Shown: positions 1 through 5,690 of the stretch, piece by piece | How the letters are laid out: each line of letters opens with the position of its first letter | Position numbering within the stretch: the first letter of the stretch is position 1 | Origin: Paracoccaceae bacterium | GTDB lineage: Bacteria > Pseudomonadota > Alphaproteobacteria > Rhodobacterales > Rhodobacteraceae | Length of the DNA: 7,702 bases | Assembly (NCBI GenBank): GCA_030626365.1 | Contig: DAOUPC010000131.1 | Location: 1 to 7,702, forward strand | Direction: 5' to 3' | Translations under genes and position numbers: made by a program | Notes under the pieces: generated by a model | The model's database searches: none | What the model saw: only the letters and a program-made list of their open reading frames with translations | What the model was told of the DNA's origin: nothing

Positions 1-194
1 ATCATCGGCTGTTTCGTTCCCTTGGCATTGGGTCCGGCGATGTGGATCACCGGTGCCAGGGCATCCTGTGGATTGCCCAGCGCGTCCAGCAATCGCCACA
101 CCCGATCCAGCGTCAGATCGATGATCTTGGGGTGCAGCGCCATCATCCGTTGCAGGATGAGGTCAGAGGTGGGCGCGGTGGTGGGCGCGGTCAT
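1..194 (-). CDS. folC: FolC, bifunctional dihydrofolate/folylpolyglutamate synthase, N-terminal fragment
   Basis: Reading leftward from ATG at 194-192, the frame stays open to the window edge and gives 64 residues. Residues 10-53 (TSDLILQRMMALHPKIIDL..., then VIHIAG) match the start of alphaproteobacterial FolC, the cytoplasmic ATP-dependent enzyme that adds glutamate to dihydropteroate and folates. The full protein is usually about 420 aa, so some 85% lies outside. The start overlaps the accD stop as ATGA, the usual coupling for these two genes. Two things are odd. The N-terminus holds TAPT twice, from a perfect 12-bp tandem duplication. Where the family has the P-loop GTNGKGS, this copy reads GPNAKGT followed by KQPM. 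The lysine and second glycine are kept, but the loop is otherwise altered. It could be a diverged enzyme, a decaying gene, or poor sequence at a contig end. Identity is secure from context and sequence; functionality is not. Confidence 0.82.
   Translation of the reverse strand, partial: MTAPTTAPTSDLILQRMMALHPKIIDLTLDRVWRLLDALGNPQDALAPVIHIAGPNAKGTKQPM
168..191. repeat. 12-bp perfect tandem duplication at the folC start
   Basis: GGTGGGCGCGGT occurs twice back to back (168-179 and 180-191). On the minus strand it adds four codons in frame, giving TAPTTAPT after the folC start Met. It touches the accD stop codon. It is most simply a slippage-type duplication that keeps the frame. Confidence 0.85.
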
Positions 195-1147
195 TTTTCC
201 GCGGGGGTGTCTGCCGGGGGCTGTTCTTTGGCCGTGGCGGGCATCGCGGCATCAATTTCATCAGGGTTCGGCGGGGGTAAATCGCCCCGCACGGCTGGCG
301 ACAGGCCCAGCAACAGGCGGGTGATGGTGATCAGTTCCTCGCGCATGTCGGTCCGTTTGGTCACCCGGTCCAGCATTCCGTGATCCAGCAGGTATTCGGC
401 CCGCTGAAACCCTTCGGGCAGCTTTTCACGGATCGTCTGTTCAATGACCCGAGGTCCGGCAAAACAGATCAGCGCGTTTGGCTCGGCGATATGGACATCC
501 CCCAGCATGGCATAGGATGCGGTGACCCCCCCGGTGGTGGGATGGGTCAGCACGACGATATAGGGCAGCCCGGCCTCTTTCAGCATCTGCACCGCAACGG
601 TGGTGCGTGGCATCTGCATCAGCGACAGGATGCCTTCCTGCATACGCGCGCCCCCGGCGGCGGAAAACAGGATCAGCGGGCGTTTCAGTTTCACCGCCTC
701 TTGCGCGGCGGCGATGATCGCGTTGCCGACATACATGCCCATCGACCCGCCCATAAAGGAAAAGTCCTGCGCGGCGGCAATGATCGGTGTGCGCCCGATT
801 TCCCCGGCCCCGACCAGCATCGCATCTTTTTCGCCGGTTGCCTTTTGCGCCGCCTTTATCCGGTCCGGATATCTTTTCTGGTCACGGAATTGCAGCGGGT
901 CCGCCACCGGTTCAGGCACATCGATTTCGCCGAACACACCGCCGTCAAACAACGCCGTCAGGCGCGCCCGCGCAGAGATGGCCATATGGTGACCGCAGTT
1001 GGTACAGACGTTCAGATTATCGCTTAGTTCGCGATGGAACAGCATGGTTCCGCATTCTTTACATTTGTGCCACAGGTTCTCGGGTGTCTCGCGGCGCGAG
1101 AAGATCGAGTTGATCCGCGGGCGGACATAGTTTGTGATCCAGTTCAT
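191..1147 (-). CDS. accD: AccD, acetyl-CoA carboxylase carboxyltransferase subunit beta
   Basis: This 318-aa protein is the beta subunit of the carboxyltransferase, which with AccA moves the carboxyl group from carboxybiotin to acetyl-CoA to make malonyl-CoA, the first committed step of fatty acid synthesis, in the cytoplasm. The N-terminal zinc ribbon has Cys29, Cys32, Cys48 and Cys51 (C-x2-C-x15-C-x2-C). The crotonase-type fold follows, with FMGGSMG at 131-137, AAGGARMQE at 163-171 and PTTGGV at 203-208. A Pro/Ala-rich acidic tail (about 290-318) is typical of the group and probably disordered. The start is supported by AAGGCAG shortly upstream, and length is normal. The gene lies 60 bp after the CPBP protease gene and overlaps folC by 4 bp, so the three are probably co-transcribed. 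Nothing suggests damage. Confidence 0.97.
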   Translation of the reverse strand: MNWITNYVRPRINSIFSRRETPENLWHKCKECGTMLFHRELSDNLNVCTNCGHHMAISARARLTALFDGGVFGEIDVPEPVADPLQFRDQKRYPDRIKAAQKATGEKDAMLVGAGEIGRTPIIAAAQDFSFMGGSMGMYVGNAIIAAAQEAVKLKRPLILFSAAGGARMQEGILSLMQMPRTTVAVQMLKEAGLPYIVVLTHPTTGGVTASYAMLGDVHIAEPNALICFAGPRVIEQTIREKLPEGFQRAEYLLDHGMLDRVTKRTDMREELITITRLLLGLSPAVRGDLPPPNPDEIDAAMPATAKEQPPADTPAEK

Positions 1148-1175
1148 TACACTGCCTTTGACCGGGTGTTCAGGC

Positions 1176-1195
1176 GCTCAGATAAGCCTCTGAGC
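1176..1195 (-). repeat. Inverted repeat between CPBP gene and accD
   Basis: A perfect 7-bp stem, GCTCAGA / TCTGAGC, encloses the 6-nt loop TAAGCC (plus-strand reading). On the minus strand it begins about 12 nt after the CPBP stop and ends 28 nt before the accD start. There is no T-tract after it, so it is not a standard intrinsic terminator. It could be an mRNA-stabilising or processing hairpin, or a protein-binding operator for accD. Confidence 0.5.
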
Positions 1196-1207
1196 AGTGA
1201 AATGCAA

Positions 1208-2107
1208 TCAGCGCCTAAGCGCAAGGCGTGCTGTAAGCCAGGTAACCAGCATTGTGGCAAAGTCCACAGCCAGCCAGGCACGCATGGGTTCAATGTCCGA
1301 TATCGCGAACGGGACAAGATACAAGGACAATCCACTAAGCGCGCCGGGCATGGCCATAAGCAGCAAAGCAACAATGTTGTTGAACAGATGCACCGCAATA
1401 GCCGGGCCAAGGGTGCCCGCCCGTGCCGTCAGATCGGCCATCAGGCAACCGAATACCCCGGCCCACAAGGCAATCAGGATCGCGTTTTCACCCGCCTCGT
1501 CGGGCACATAGTGACCCAATGCAAACAAGGCGGACGGCAGGCCCATCCAGATCACAGGGCTGGAAAAACGTGCCGCCAGAGATTGCTGAAGATACCCGCG
1601 AAACAGGGTTTCCTCGGCGCTTGTCTGGATCAGGACCACCCCCAGAGAGGCCGGCAACAACAACAGCCACGGGGTAAAGGCCATGTTCTGTTCAAACGCC
1701 GCGCCCATATCCCAGGGCGGCAGCACAAACAGCACAACCGCCAACAAAATCAAGGCCCGTGACACTTGCCAGAACTGCGACAACGCCTGTGACAAGGGGC
1801 CAACCACCCCCTGAAACCGGCGCTTTTGCACCGCTGACACCGCCACCGCGACACCGGCAATTACAAACCCGAAACTGGCCAACAAGATCAGCATCGACAC
1901 CGGCGCGTCGCCCTGCATGTCGGGTGCGGCAAATTCCGACAACCAATAGTCCGGGGCCAGCGAAAGGATAACCGAATTGGCCACTATGTTCAGACCAAGA
2001 ACCACCCCCCCGACAACCAGCAATCCAACGATCAGCCGCCAGAGTGACCGGGCCGGACGGGCCGGTCCAACCAGTTGTTCATGCGCGTGATAATCCGGCC
2101 TAGGCAT
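1208..2107 (-). CDS. CPBP-family intramembrane glutamic endopeptidase
   Basis: This 299-aa polytopic membrane protein carries the three signatures of the CPBP (CAAX protease and bacteriocin-processing, Rce1-like) family. They are EE-x3-R at 165-170 (EETLFR), F-x3-H at 195-199 (FALGH) and H-x3-N at 240-244 (HLFNN). Glu165/Glu166 and His199 are the expected catalytic residues. Strong hydrophobic segments lie near 23-50, 70-92, 118-130, 147-161, 185-200, 208-225, 235-256 and 258-270, so about eight membrane spans are likely. Bacterial CPBP proteins cleave membrane or lipid-modified substrates, but no substrate can be read here. GGGGAA lies about 7 nt before the ATG, inside a duplicated block. 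The gene is divergent from ilvD and precedes accD by 60 bp, probably as first gene of that operon. Its link to lipid synthesis genes may be only positional. Confidence 0.9.
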   Translation of the reverse strand: MPRPDYHAHEQLVGPARPARSLWRLIVGLLVVGGVVLGLNIVANSVILSLAPDYWLSEFAAPDMQGDAPVSMLILLASFGFVIAGVAVAVSAVQKRRFQGVVGPLSQALSQFWQVSRALILLAVVLFVLPPWDMGAAFEQNMAFTPWLLLLPASLGVVLIQTSAEETLFRGYLQQSLAARFSSPVIWMGLPSALFALGHYVPDEAGENAILIALWAGVFGCLMADLTARAGTLGPAIAVHLFNNIVALLLMAMPGALSGLSLYLVPFAISDIEPMRAWLAVDFATMLVTWLTARLALRR

Positions 2108-2110
2108 CCA

Positions 2111-2138
2111 TTTCCCCGTCTTGTGCTTTCCCGTCTTG
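2111..2138 (-). repeat. Duplicated Shine-Dalgarno block before the CPBP gene
   Basis: TTTCCCCGTCTTG (2111-2123) and TTTCCCGTCTTG (2127-2138) are near-identical direct repeats 16 bp apart. On the minus strand each reads CAAGACGGG(G)AAA. The copy nearer the ATG at 2107 supplies the ribosome binding site, and the second would be a decoy or standby site, or simply a duplication relic. Confidence 0.55.
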
Positions 2139-2286
2139 CGGACCCGCCACGGTTGCCGGGCCGGGTGCCCCTGCCTTCATGGCTGCAAGTTGTGAAAACC
2201 GCAACAATTCTGCGACCCCGTTCAGATGCCCGACAACTGCTGGCGTTTGGAATGCTTCCAGATGAACGAAAAAATCGCCGGCCCCG

Positions 2287-2314
2287 GATTATTCGCCCCC
2301 GATGATTCGCCCCC
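2287..2314. repeat. Two tandem 14-bp repeats
   Basis: GATTATTCGCCCCC (2287-2300) is followed directly by GATGATTCGCCCCC (2301-2314), 13 of 14 bases alike. A 14-bp spacing is not a full helical turn multiple. It may be an operator pair in the divergent region or a chance duplication. Confidence 0.45.
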
Positions 2315-2345
2315 AGCCCAGAAATGCTGCCCAACTGCCGGAAAT

Positions 2346-2390
2346 ACCCACGCTGGCAGATGATAAACGGTAAGCGTGGGTTCTTTTGAT
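2346..2390 (+). terminator. Terminator-like hairpin upstream of ilvD
   Basis: ACCCACGCT (2346-2354) pairs perfectly with AGCGTGGGT (2373-2381), a 9-bp stem with an 18-nt loop. The T-rich run TTCTTTTGATTT follows on the plus strand. This has the shape of an intrinsic terminator, though the loop is long. No plus-strand gene ends before it and the CPBP gene runs the other way. It may end a small RNA or an ilvD leader transcript, or it may be a DNA-level operator. Confidence 0.45.
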
Positions 2391-2396
2391 TTCAAG

Positions 2397-2430
2397 GATC
2401 GCTGGTGCATGATGTCGCCTGTTGGCGATC
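2397..2430 (+). promoter_or_regulatory. Overlapping alternative stems in the ilvD leader
   Basis: TCGCC (2415-2419) can pair with GGCGA (2424-2428) around a TGTT loop. GATCGC (2397-2402) can pair instead with GCGATC (2425-2430). The two pairings share their 3' arm and exclude each other. ACACTTGTGT (2431-2440), a short palindrome, follows at once. No leader peptide rich in Ile, Leu or Val is visible, so classical attenuation is not supported. Confidence 0.3.
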
Positions 2431-2480
2431 ACACTTGTGTAGGTCCGGGCGCACCGTTATTGCAAACGGGACCATATTTT

Positions 2481-2486
2481 GAGGAA
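2481..2486 (+). promoter_or_regulatory. ilvD ribosome binding site
   Basis: GAGGAA lies 8 nt before the ATG at 2495. It fixes this start over the out-of-frame ATG at 2479-2483 region and over later in-frame Met codons. Confidence 0.75.
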
Positions 2487-2494
2487 ATTCAGCC

Positions 2495-4228
2495 ATGTCC
2501 GAGCGCACATTCGACAAATCCAAACTGCCCAGCCGCCACGTCACCGTAGGTCCGTCCCGGGCACCGCACAGGGCATTTCTGTATGCGATGGGGCTAAGCG
2601 AAAAGGAAATTGGCCAACCGCTGGTCGGTGTCGCCACCTGCTGGAACGAAGCGGCCCCTTGCAATATATCGCTGAACCGGCAGGCGCAGGCGGTCAAGCT
2701 GGGCGTGAAATCCGGCGACGGCACCCCGCGTGAATTCACCACCATTACCGTGACGGATGGCATCGCCATGGGCCACGAAGGTATGCGCAGTTCACTGGCC
2801 AGCCGCGAATGCATCGCCGATTCGGTCGAACTGACCATGCGCGGGCATTGTTATGATGCCATCGTTGGTCTGGCCGGGTGTGACAAATCCCTGCCCGGCA
2901 TGATGATGGCGATGATCCGGCTGAACACCCCGTCGGTGTTCATCTATGGCGGGTCGATCCTGCCGGGTCGTATCAACGGCAAGGACGTGACCATTCAGGA
3001 TGTGTTCGAGGCCGTCGGCCAGCATCAGGCGGGCAATATGACATCCTGCGAGTTGGAAAAACTAGAGGCCGTGGCCTGTCCGTCAGCCGGGGCCTGTGGT
3101 GGTCAGTTCACCGCCAACACCATGGCCTGTGTGTCCGAGGCAATTGGCCTGGCACTGATGAATTCGTCCGGCGCGCCCGCGCCTTATGAAAGCCGGGATC
3201 ACTATGCAATCGCCAGCGGCGAGGCGGTGATGAACCTGATCGAAAAGAACATTCGCGCCCGTGACATCGTCACCCGCGAATCGCTGGAAAATGCGGCGCG
3301 TATCGTGGCCTGTACGGGTGGGTCCACCAACGCCGGTCTGCACCTTCCGGCGATGGCCCACGAGGCCGGGATCGAATTTTATCTTGATGACGTCTGCGAA
3401 ATTTTCCGCGACACGCCCTATTTTGTCGACCTAAAGCCGGGTGGGGCCTATGTCGCCAAGGACCTTTACGAAGCCGGCGGCGTTCCCATTGTGCTAAAGG
3501 AACTGCGCAAGGCCGGTCTGCTGCACGAAGATTGCATGACCGCGTCGGGCTATTCCATGGGCGAAGAACTGGACAAGATCGAAGGCGAGGCCGATGGCCG
3601 CGTTATTCACACGGTGGAAAACCCGCTTTCGACCACTGGTGGTGTTGTTGGCCTTAAGGGCAACCTGGCCCCCGAAGGCGCGATTGTTAAGATCGCCGGG
3701 ATGAGCGGCAACCAGATCGTGTTTACCGGCCCGGCGCGGGTGTTTGAATGCGAACAGGATGCGTTCGATTCGGTGCAAAACCGCACCTATGAAGAAGGCG
3801 ATGTCTTTGTCATTCGCAACGAAGGCCCGTCAGGTGGGCCGGGAATGCGCGAAATGCTGGCCACCACGGCGGCCCTGTCGGGACAAGGCATGGGGGCCAA
3901 GGTGGCGCTGATTACCGATGGCCGGTTCTCGGGTGCGACCCGTGGTTTCTGCGTCGGTCACGTCGGACCAGAGGCCGCCCACGGTGGCCCGATTGCCCTG
4001 TTGAAAGACGGCGACATCATCACCCTGAACGCCATCGAGGGCAGCATTTCGGTTGACCTGAGCGACGAAGAACTGGCGACCCGCAAGGCCGACTGGGCCG
4101 GGCCGCGCGACACCATCTATGCCTCGGGTGCGCTGTGGAAATATGCGCAACAGGTCGGGGCAACCTATATGGGGGCCGTTACCCACCCCGGTGCCAAGAA
4201 AGAAAAACACATCTATATGGATCTTTAA
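2495..4228 (+). CDS. ilvD: IlvD, dihydroxy-acid dehydratase
   Basis: This 577-aa enzyme dehydrates 2,3-dihydroxyisovalerate and 2,3-dihydroxy-3-methylvalerate to the keto acids that give valine, leucine and isoleucine, in the cytoplasm. The IlvD/Edd hallmarks are complete. Cys49 (ATCWNE), Cys129 (GCDKS) and Cys201 (GACGGQF) fit as [2Fe-2S] cluster ligands. Asp88, Asp130 and Lys131 fit as the metal site with the carbamylated lysine. Ser479 in DGRFSG is the expected catalytic base. The substrate could in principle be a sugar acid, since the family includes such dehydratases. However, length, the C-terminus (HIYMDL) and overall similarity to alphaproteobacterial IlvD favour the amino acid pathway. 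It has its own ribosome binding site and a terminator 40 nt downstream, so it is probably monocistronic. Confidence 0.95.
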   Translation: MSERTFDKSKLPSRHVTVGPSRAPHRAFLYAMGLSEKEIGQPLVGVATCWNEAAPCNISLNRQAQAVKLGVKSGDGTPREFTTITVTDGIAMGHEGMRSSLASRECIADSVELTMRGHCYDAIVGLAGCDKSLPGMMMAMIRLNTPSVFIYGGSILPGRINGKDVTIQDVFEAVGQHQAGNMTSCELEKLEAVACPSAGACGGQFTANTMACVSEAIGLALMNSSGAPAPYESRDHYAIASGEAVMNLIEKNIRARDIVTRESLENAARIVACTGGSTNAGLHLPAMAHEAGIEFYLDDVCEIFRDTPYFVDLKPGGAYVAKDLYEAGGVPIVLKELRKAGLLHEDCMTASGYSMGEELDKIEGEADGRVIHTVENPLSTTGGVVGLKGNLAPEGAIVKIAGMSGNQIVFTGPARVFECEQDAFDSVQNRTYEEGDVFVIRNEGPSGGPGMREMLATTAALSGQGMGAKVALITDGRFSGATRGFCVGHVGPEAAHGGPIALLKDGDIITLNAIEGSISVDLSDEELATRKADWAGPRDTIYASGALWKYAQQVGATYMGAVTHPGAKKEKHIYMDL

Positions 4229-4267
4229 GGCCCATTTTTAGGCATGACTTTCGTATCTGTGAAATTG

Positions 4268-4302
4268 AACAGCCGTGCCATCCGTGGCCCGGCTGTTGTT
4301 TT
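4268..4302 (+). terminator. Intrinsic terminator of ilvD
   Basis: AACAGCCG (4268-4275) pairs with CGGCTGTT (4290-4297). Inside, GCCA (4277-4280) pairs with TGGC (4285-4288) around a TCCG tetraloop, leaving one T/C mismatch. The sequence GTTTTG follows directly. The stem begins 39 nt after the ilvD stop. Confidence 0.8.
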
Positions 4303-4384
4303 GTGGGCTGGGGCGGACATGACAGGGCAAAAATTACCGCATTTTTCCAAAGAAAATCGCCAGCCATGTCGATTGGTGGTTTAT

Positions 4385-4411
4385 TTGACCGAAATCCTTT
4401 CGTTACATAGT
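4385..4411 (+). promoter_or_regulatory. Possible promoter for the DUF6478-like cluster
   Basis: TTGACC at 4385-4390 is a good -35 match. CATAGT at 4406-4411 is a fair -10, but the 15-nt spacer is short. It lies between the ilvD terminator and the next gene, where a promoter is expected. A near-palindrome CGGCC-CT-GGCCG at 4460-4471 follows downstream. Both are weak calls. Confidence 0.25.
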
Positions 4412-4501
4412 GTCAGGGATGGTGGCCGGAAACCTGAGCCGTAAAACACTGTGAACAAACGGCCCTGGCCGCGTGTGTCTTGATCGGAAGAATAAAGAAT
4501 A

Positions 4502-5263
4502 ATGGGCAAGATAATGGATCGGCTGTTTCAAGGGCGCACATTGCGCAAATGGCAGACCGCGGCCCGGCAGGCGGGGGAAACCAAATTGTCGAACCTGCGG
4601 GTGCAACGCAATCAGGCCCGACAAATGCGCACACATCTGGATCGGCTGATCCATGTGGCCGACGGGCGTCTTGCACTGCCAATGATCGGGTCGTCCTATT
4701 TTTTCAAACCACATGGCACCGACTGGTCCTGGCGCCCTGAATTGTGGCGTGGCCCGCTGCCGGTTCTGGGGCTTAGTTCGGTTCCGACCAAATCCATGCT
4801 GGGGGACGAGGTGACCCTGTTTCATGACTGCGGTCATTCAGAACTGACACTGCGCCAGTTGCGCAATACCCGCGAAGAGGATCTGGCCCCCTATGGGTTG
4901 CGCATGGATGTGTTCAAATTCGACGGCTCATTCCTGTCGCTGGTGATTGATCTGCCGAACGAGGCGACGCAGGGCCTGACGCGGGCGCATCTGTTGCGGG
5001 TCGATACCATCATAGAGACCGAAAAGCCGCTGGAAATCTTTGCCCGGCTGAACATCAAACATGGCCCCAACACCGAACAGATCGTCCGTGAACTGCCGCT
5101 GAACGAAGAGGATGTGATGGTTGAATTTGACCTGGCCTATTCACGACTGAACGAAAAGCGGATCGAACGTATCTGGCTGGACCTGATATTTGAGGCCCCT
5201 GACATGAACCAGGTGGTTCTGCGTGACCTGACCTTTGCCCGCCACCGGCGTGCAGAAATCTAA
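4502..5263 (+). CDS. DUF6478-like conserved protein of unknown function
   Basis: This 253-aa protein resembles an uncharacterised family that I recall as DUF6478 in Rhodobacteraceae; the name is from memory, not a search. It has no signal peptide or membrane segment. Residues 1-50 are basic and probably helical (RTLRKW, QRNQARQMR). The middle and C-terminal parts are rich in alternating strands, with conserved-looking blocks TLRQLRN, GLRMDVFKFDGSFLSLVIDLP, ARLNIKHGPNTEQIVRELP and a final WLDLIFEAPDMNQVVLRDLTF, suggesting a beta-sandwich-like domain. The start is uncertain: ATG at 4502 has a distant GGAAG, while ATG at 4514 has GGGCAAG nearer. It is followed after 40 bp by the 125-aa gene and then the isomerase, suggesting a shared operon. 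No function can be assigned. Confidence 0.82.
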   Translation: MGKIMDRLFQGRTLRKWQTAARQAGETKLSNLRVQRNQARQMRTHLDRLIHVADGRLALPMIGSSYFFKPHGTDWSWRPELWRGPLPVLGLSSVPTKSMLGDEVTLFHDCGHSELTLRQLRNTREEDLAPYGLRMDVFKFDGSFLSLVIDLPNEATQGLTRAHLLRVDTIIETEKPLEIFARLNIKHGPNTEQIVRELPLNEEDVMVEFDLAYSRLNEKRIERIWLDLIFEAPDMNQVVLRDLTFARHRRAEI

Positions 5264-5267
5264 CGGG

Positions 5268-5293
5268 CTAGGGTCAGGACCCATTGACCCTAG
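5268..5293 (+). repeat. 9-bp-stem hairpin overlapping the Shine-Dalgarno of the 125-aa gene
   Basis: CTAGGGTCA (5268-5276) pairs perfectly with TGACCCTAG (5285-5293) across an 8-nt loop, GGACCCAT. The 3' arm ends within the AGGAG ribosome binding site (5292-5296). An alternative inner pairing GGGTC/GACCC exists. There is no T-tract after it, so it is more likely a translational control element, a DNA operator, or a copy of a dispersed repeat than a terminator. Confidence 0.65.
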
Positions 5294-5303
5294 GAGACCT
5301 AAC

Positions 5304-5681
5304 ATGAGCAACCTGACCCTGACCAAAATCCATTTTCGCAATAACCGCTGGAAAGGGCGCATCCAGGATTCAGACAATACAGGCATGCGCCCCGATATTC
5401 GTGTGACCTATCTTGATCAACCCGTTGATTCTGTTGACCTTCAGGAAAGTGACGGGATGGGCACCTGGGACCTGCTGATCCCCATCCCCCCCCACGCGGT
5501 GGCCGACGGGGTGCATACGTTCCTGATCATTGACGGGACCGATGACACCAAACTGGGCGATTTCACACTGCTGGCGGGCGAAGCGATAACCGACGATCTG
5601 CGCGCCGAGGTGGAATTGCTGCGCGCGGAACTGGACATGTTGAAACGTGCCTTTCGACGGCATTGCCTGGAAACGATGTAG
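5304..5681 (+). CDS. Conserved 125-aa protein of unknown function with C-terminal coiled coil
   Basis: AGGAG at 5292-5296, 7 nt before ATG 5304, decides this start. A longer in-frame start at 5235 would overlap the upstream gene and has no such site. Residues 1-90 look like a small all-beta domain (LTLTKIHFRNNRWKGRI, DIRVTYLDQPV, TWDLLIPIP, HTFLIIDGTD). Residues about 93-121 form a heptad-like amphipathic helix (DDLRAEVELLRAELDMLKRAF), suggesting oligomerisation. No signal peptide or catalytic motif is visible. It lies between the DUF6478-like gene and the isomerase gene, with only 9 bp to the latter, so all three are probably co-expressed. A run of eight C at 5486-5493 within it is a slippage-prone spot. 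I recall similar proteins in Roseobacter relatives but know no function. Confidence 0.8.
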   Translation: MSNLTLTKIHFRNNRWKGRIQDSDNTGMRPDIRVTYLDQPVDSVDLQESDGMGTWDLLIPIPPHAVADGVHTFLIIDGTDDTKLGDFTLLAGEAITDDLRAEVELLRAELDMLKRAFRRHCLETM

Positions 5682-5690
5682 GCGACCCCA

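Larger units (their letters stand above)
2108..2494. other. Divergent intergenic region between CPBP gene and ilvD
   Basis: The region separates leftward and rightward transcription units, so it must hold promoters for both, but I could not pick convincing -35/-10 pairs on either strand. Visible elements are a duplicated Shine-Dalgarno block (2111-2138), a 14-bp tandem repeat (2287-2314), a 9-bp stem with T-rich tail (2346-2390), overlapping inverted repeats (2397-2430) and the ilvD ribosome binding site. The short minus-strand reading frame at 2222-2410 has no recognisable protein character. Confidence 0.6.

Noticed and set aside
380..1027. Plus-strand 215-codon reading frame inside accD
   Set aside because: It is antisense to accD, with low-complexity Gly/Arg/His content and no family resemblance.
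1034..1762. Plus-strand reading frame of 242 codons across the accD/CPBP junction
   Set aside because: It is antisense to two well-supported genes, is rich in Gln, Arg and His, and has no recognisable domain. It is a shadow frame.
2188..2215. TTGTGA region as a promoter in the divergent gap
   Set aside because: No acceptable -10 lies at the right spacing on either strand.
2222..2410. Minus-strand 62-codon frame with AGGCG before its ATG in the divergent region
   Set aside because: No protein family is recognisable, the composition is irregular, and it runs through the 14-bp repeats and the hairpin. A real small gene is not excluded but cannot be supported.
5235..5303. Longer start for the 125-aa gene
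   Set aside because: It would overlap the upstream gene by 29 bp and add a Gly/Pro-rich stretch encoded by the hairpin. The AGGAG before 5304 is a much better start signal.
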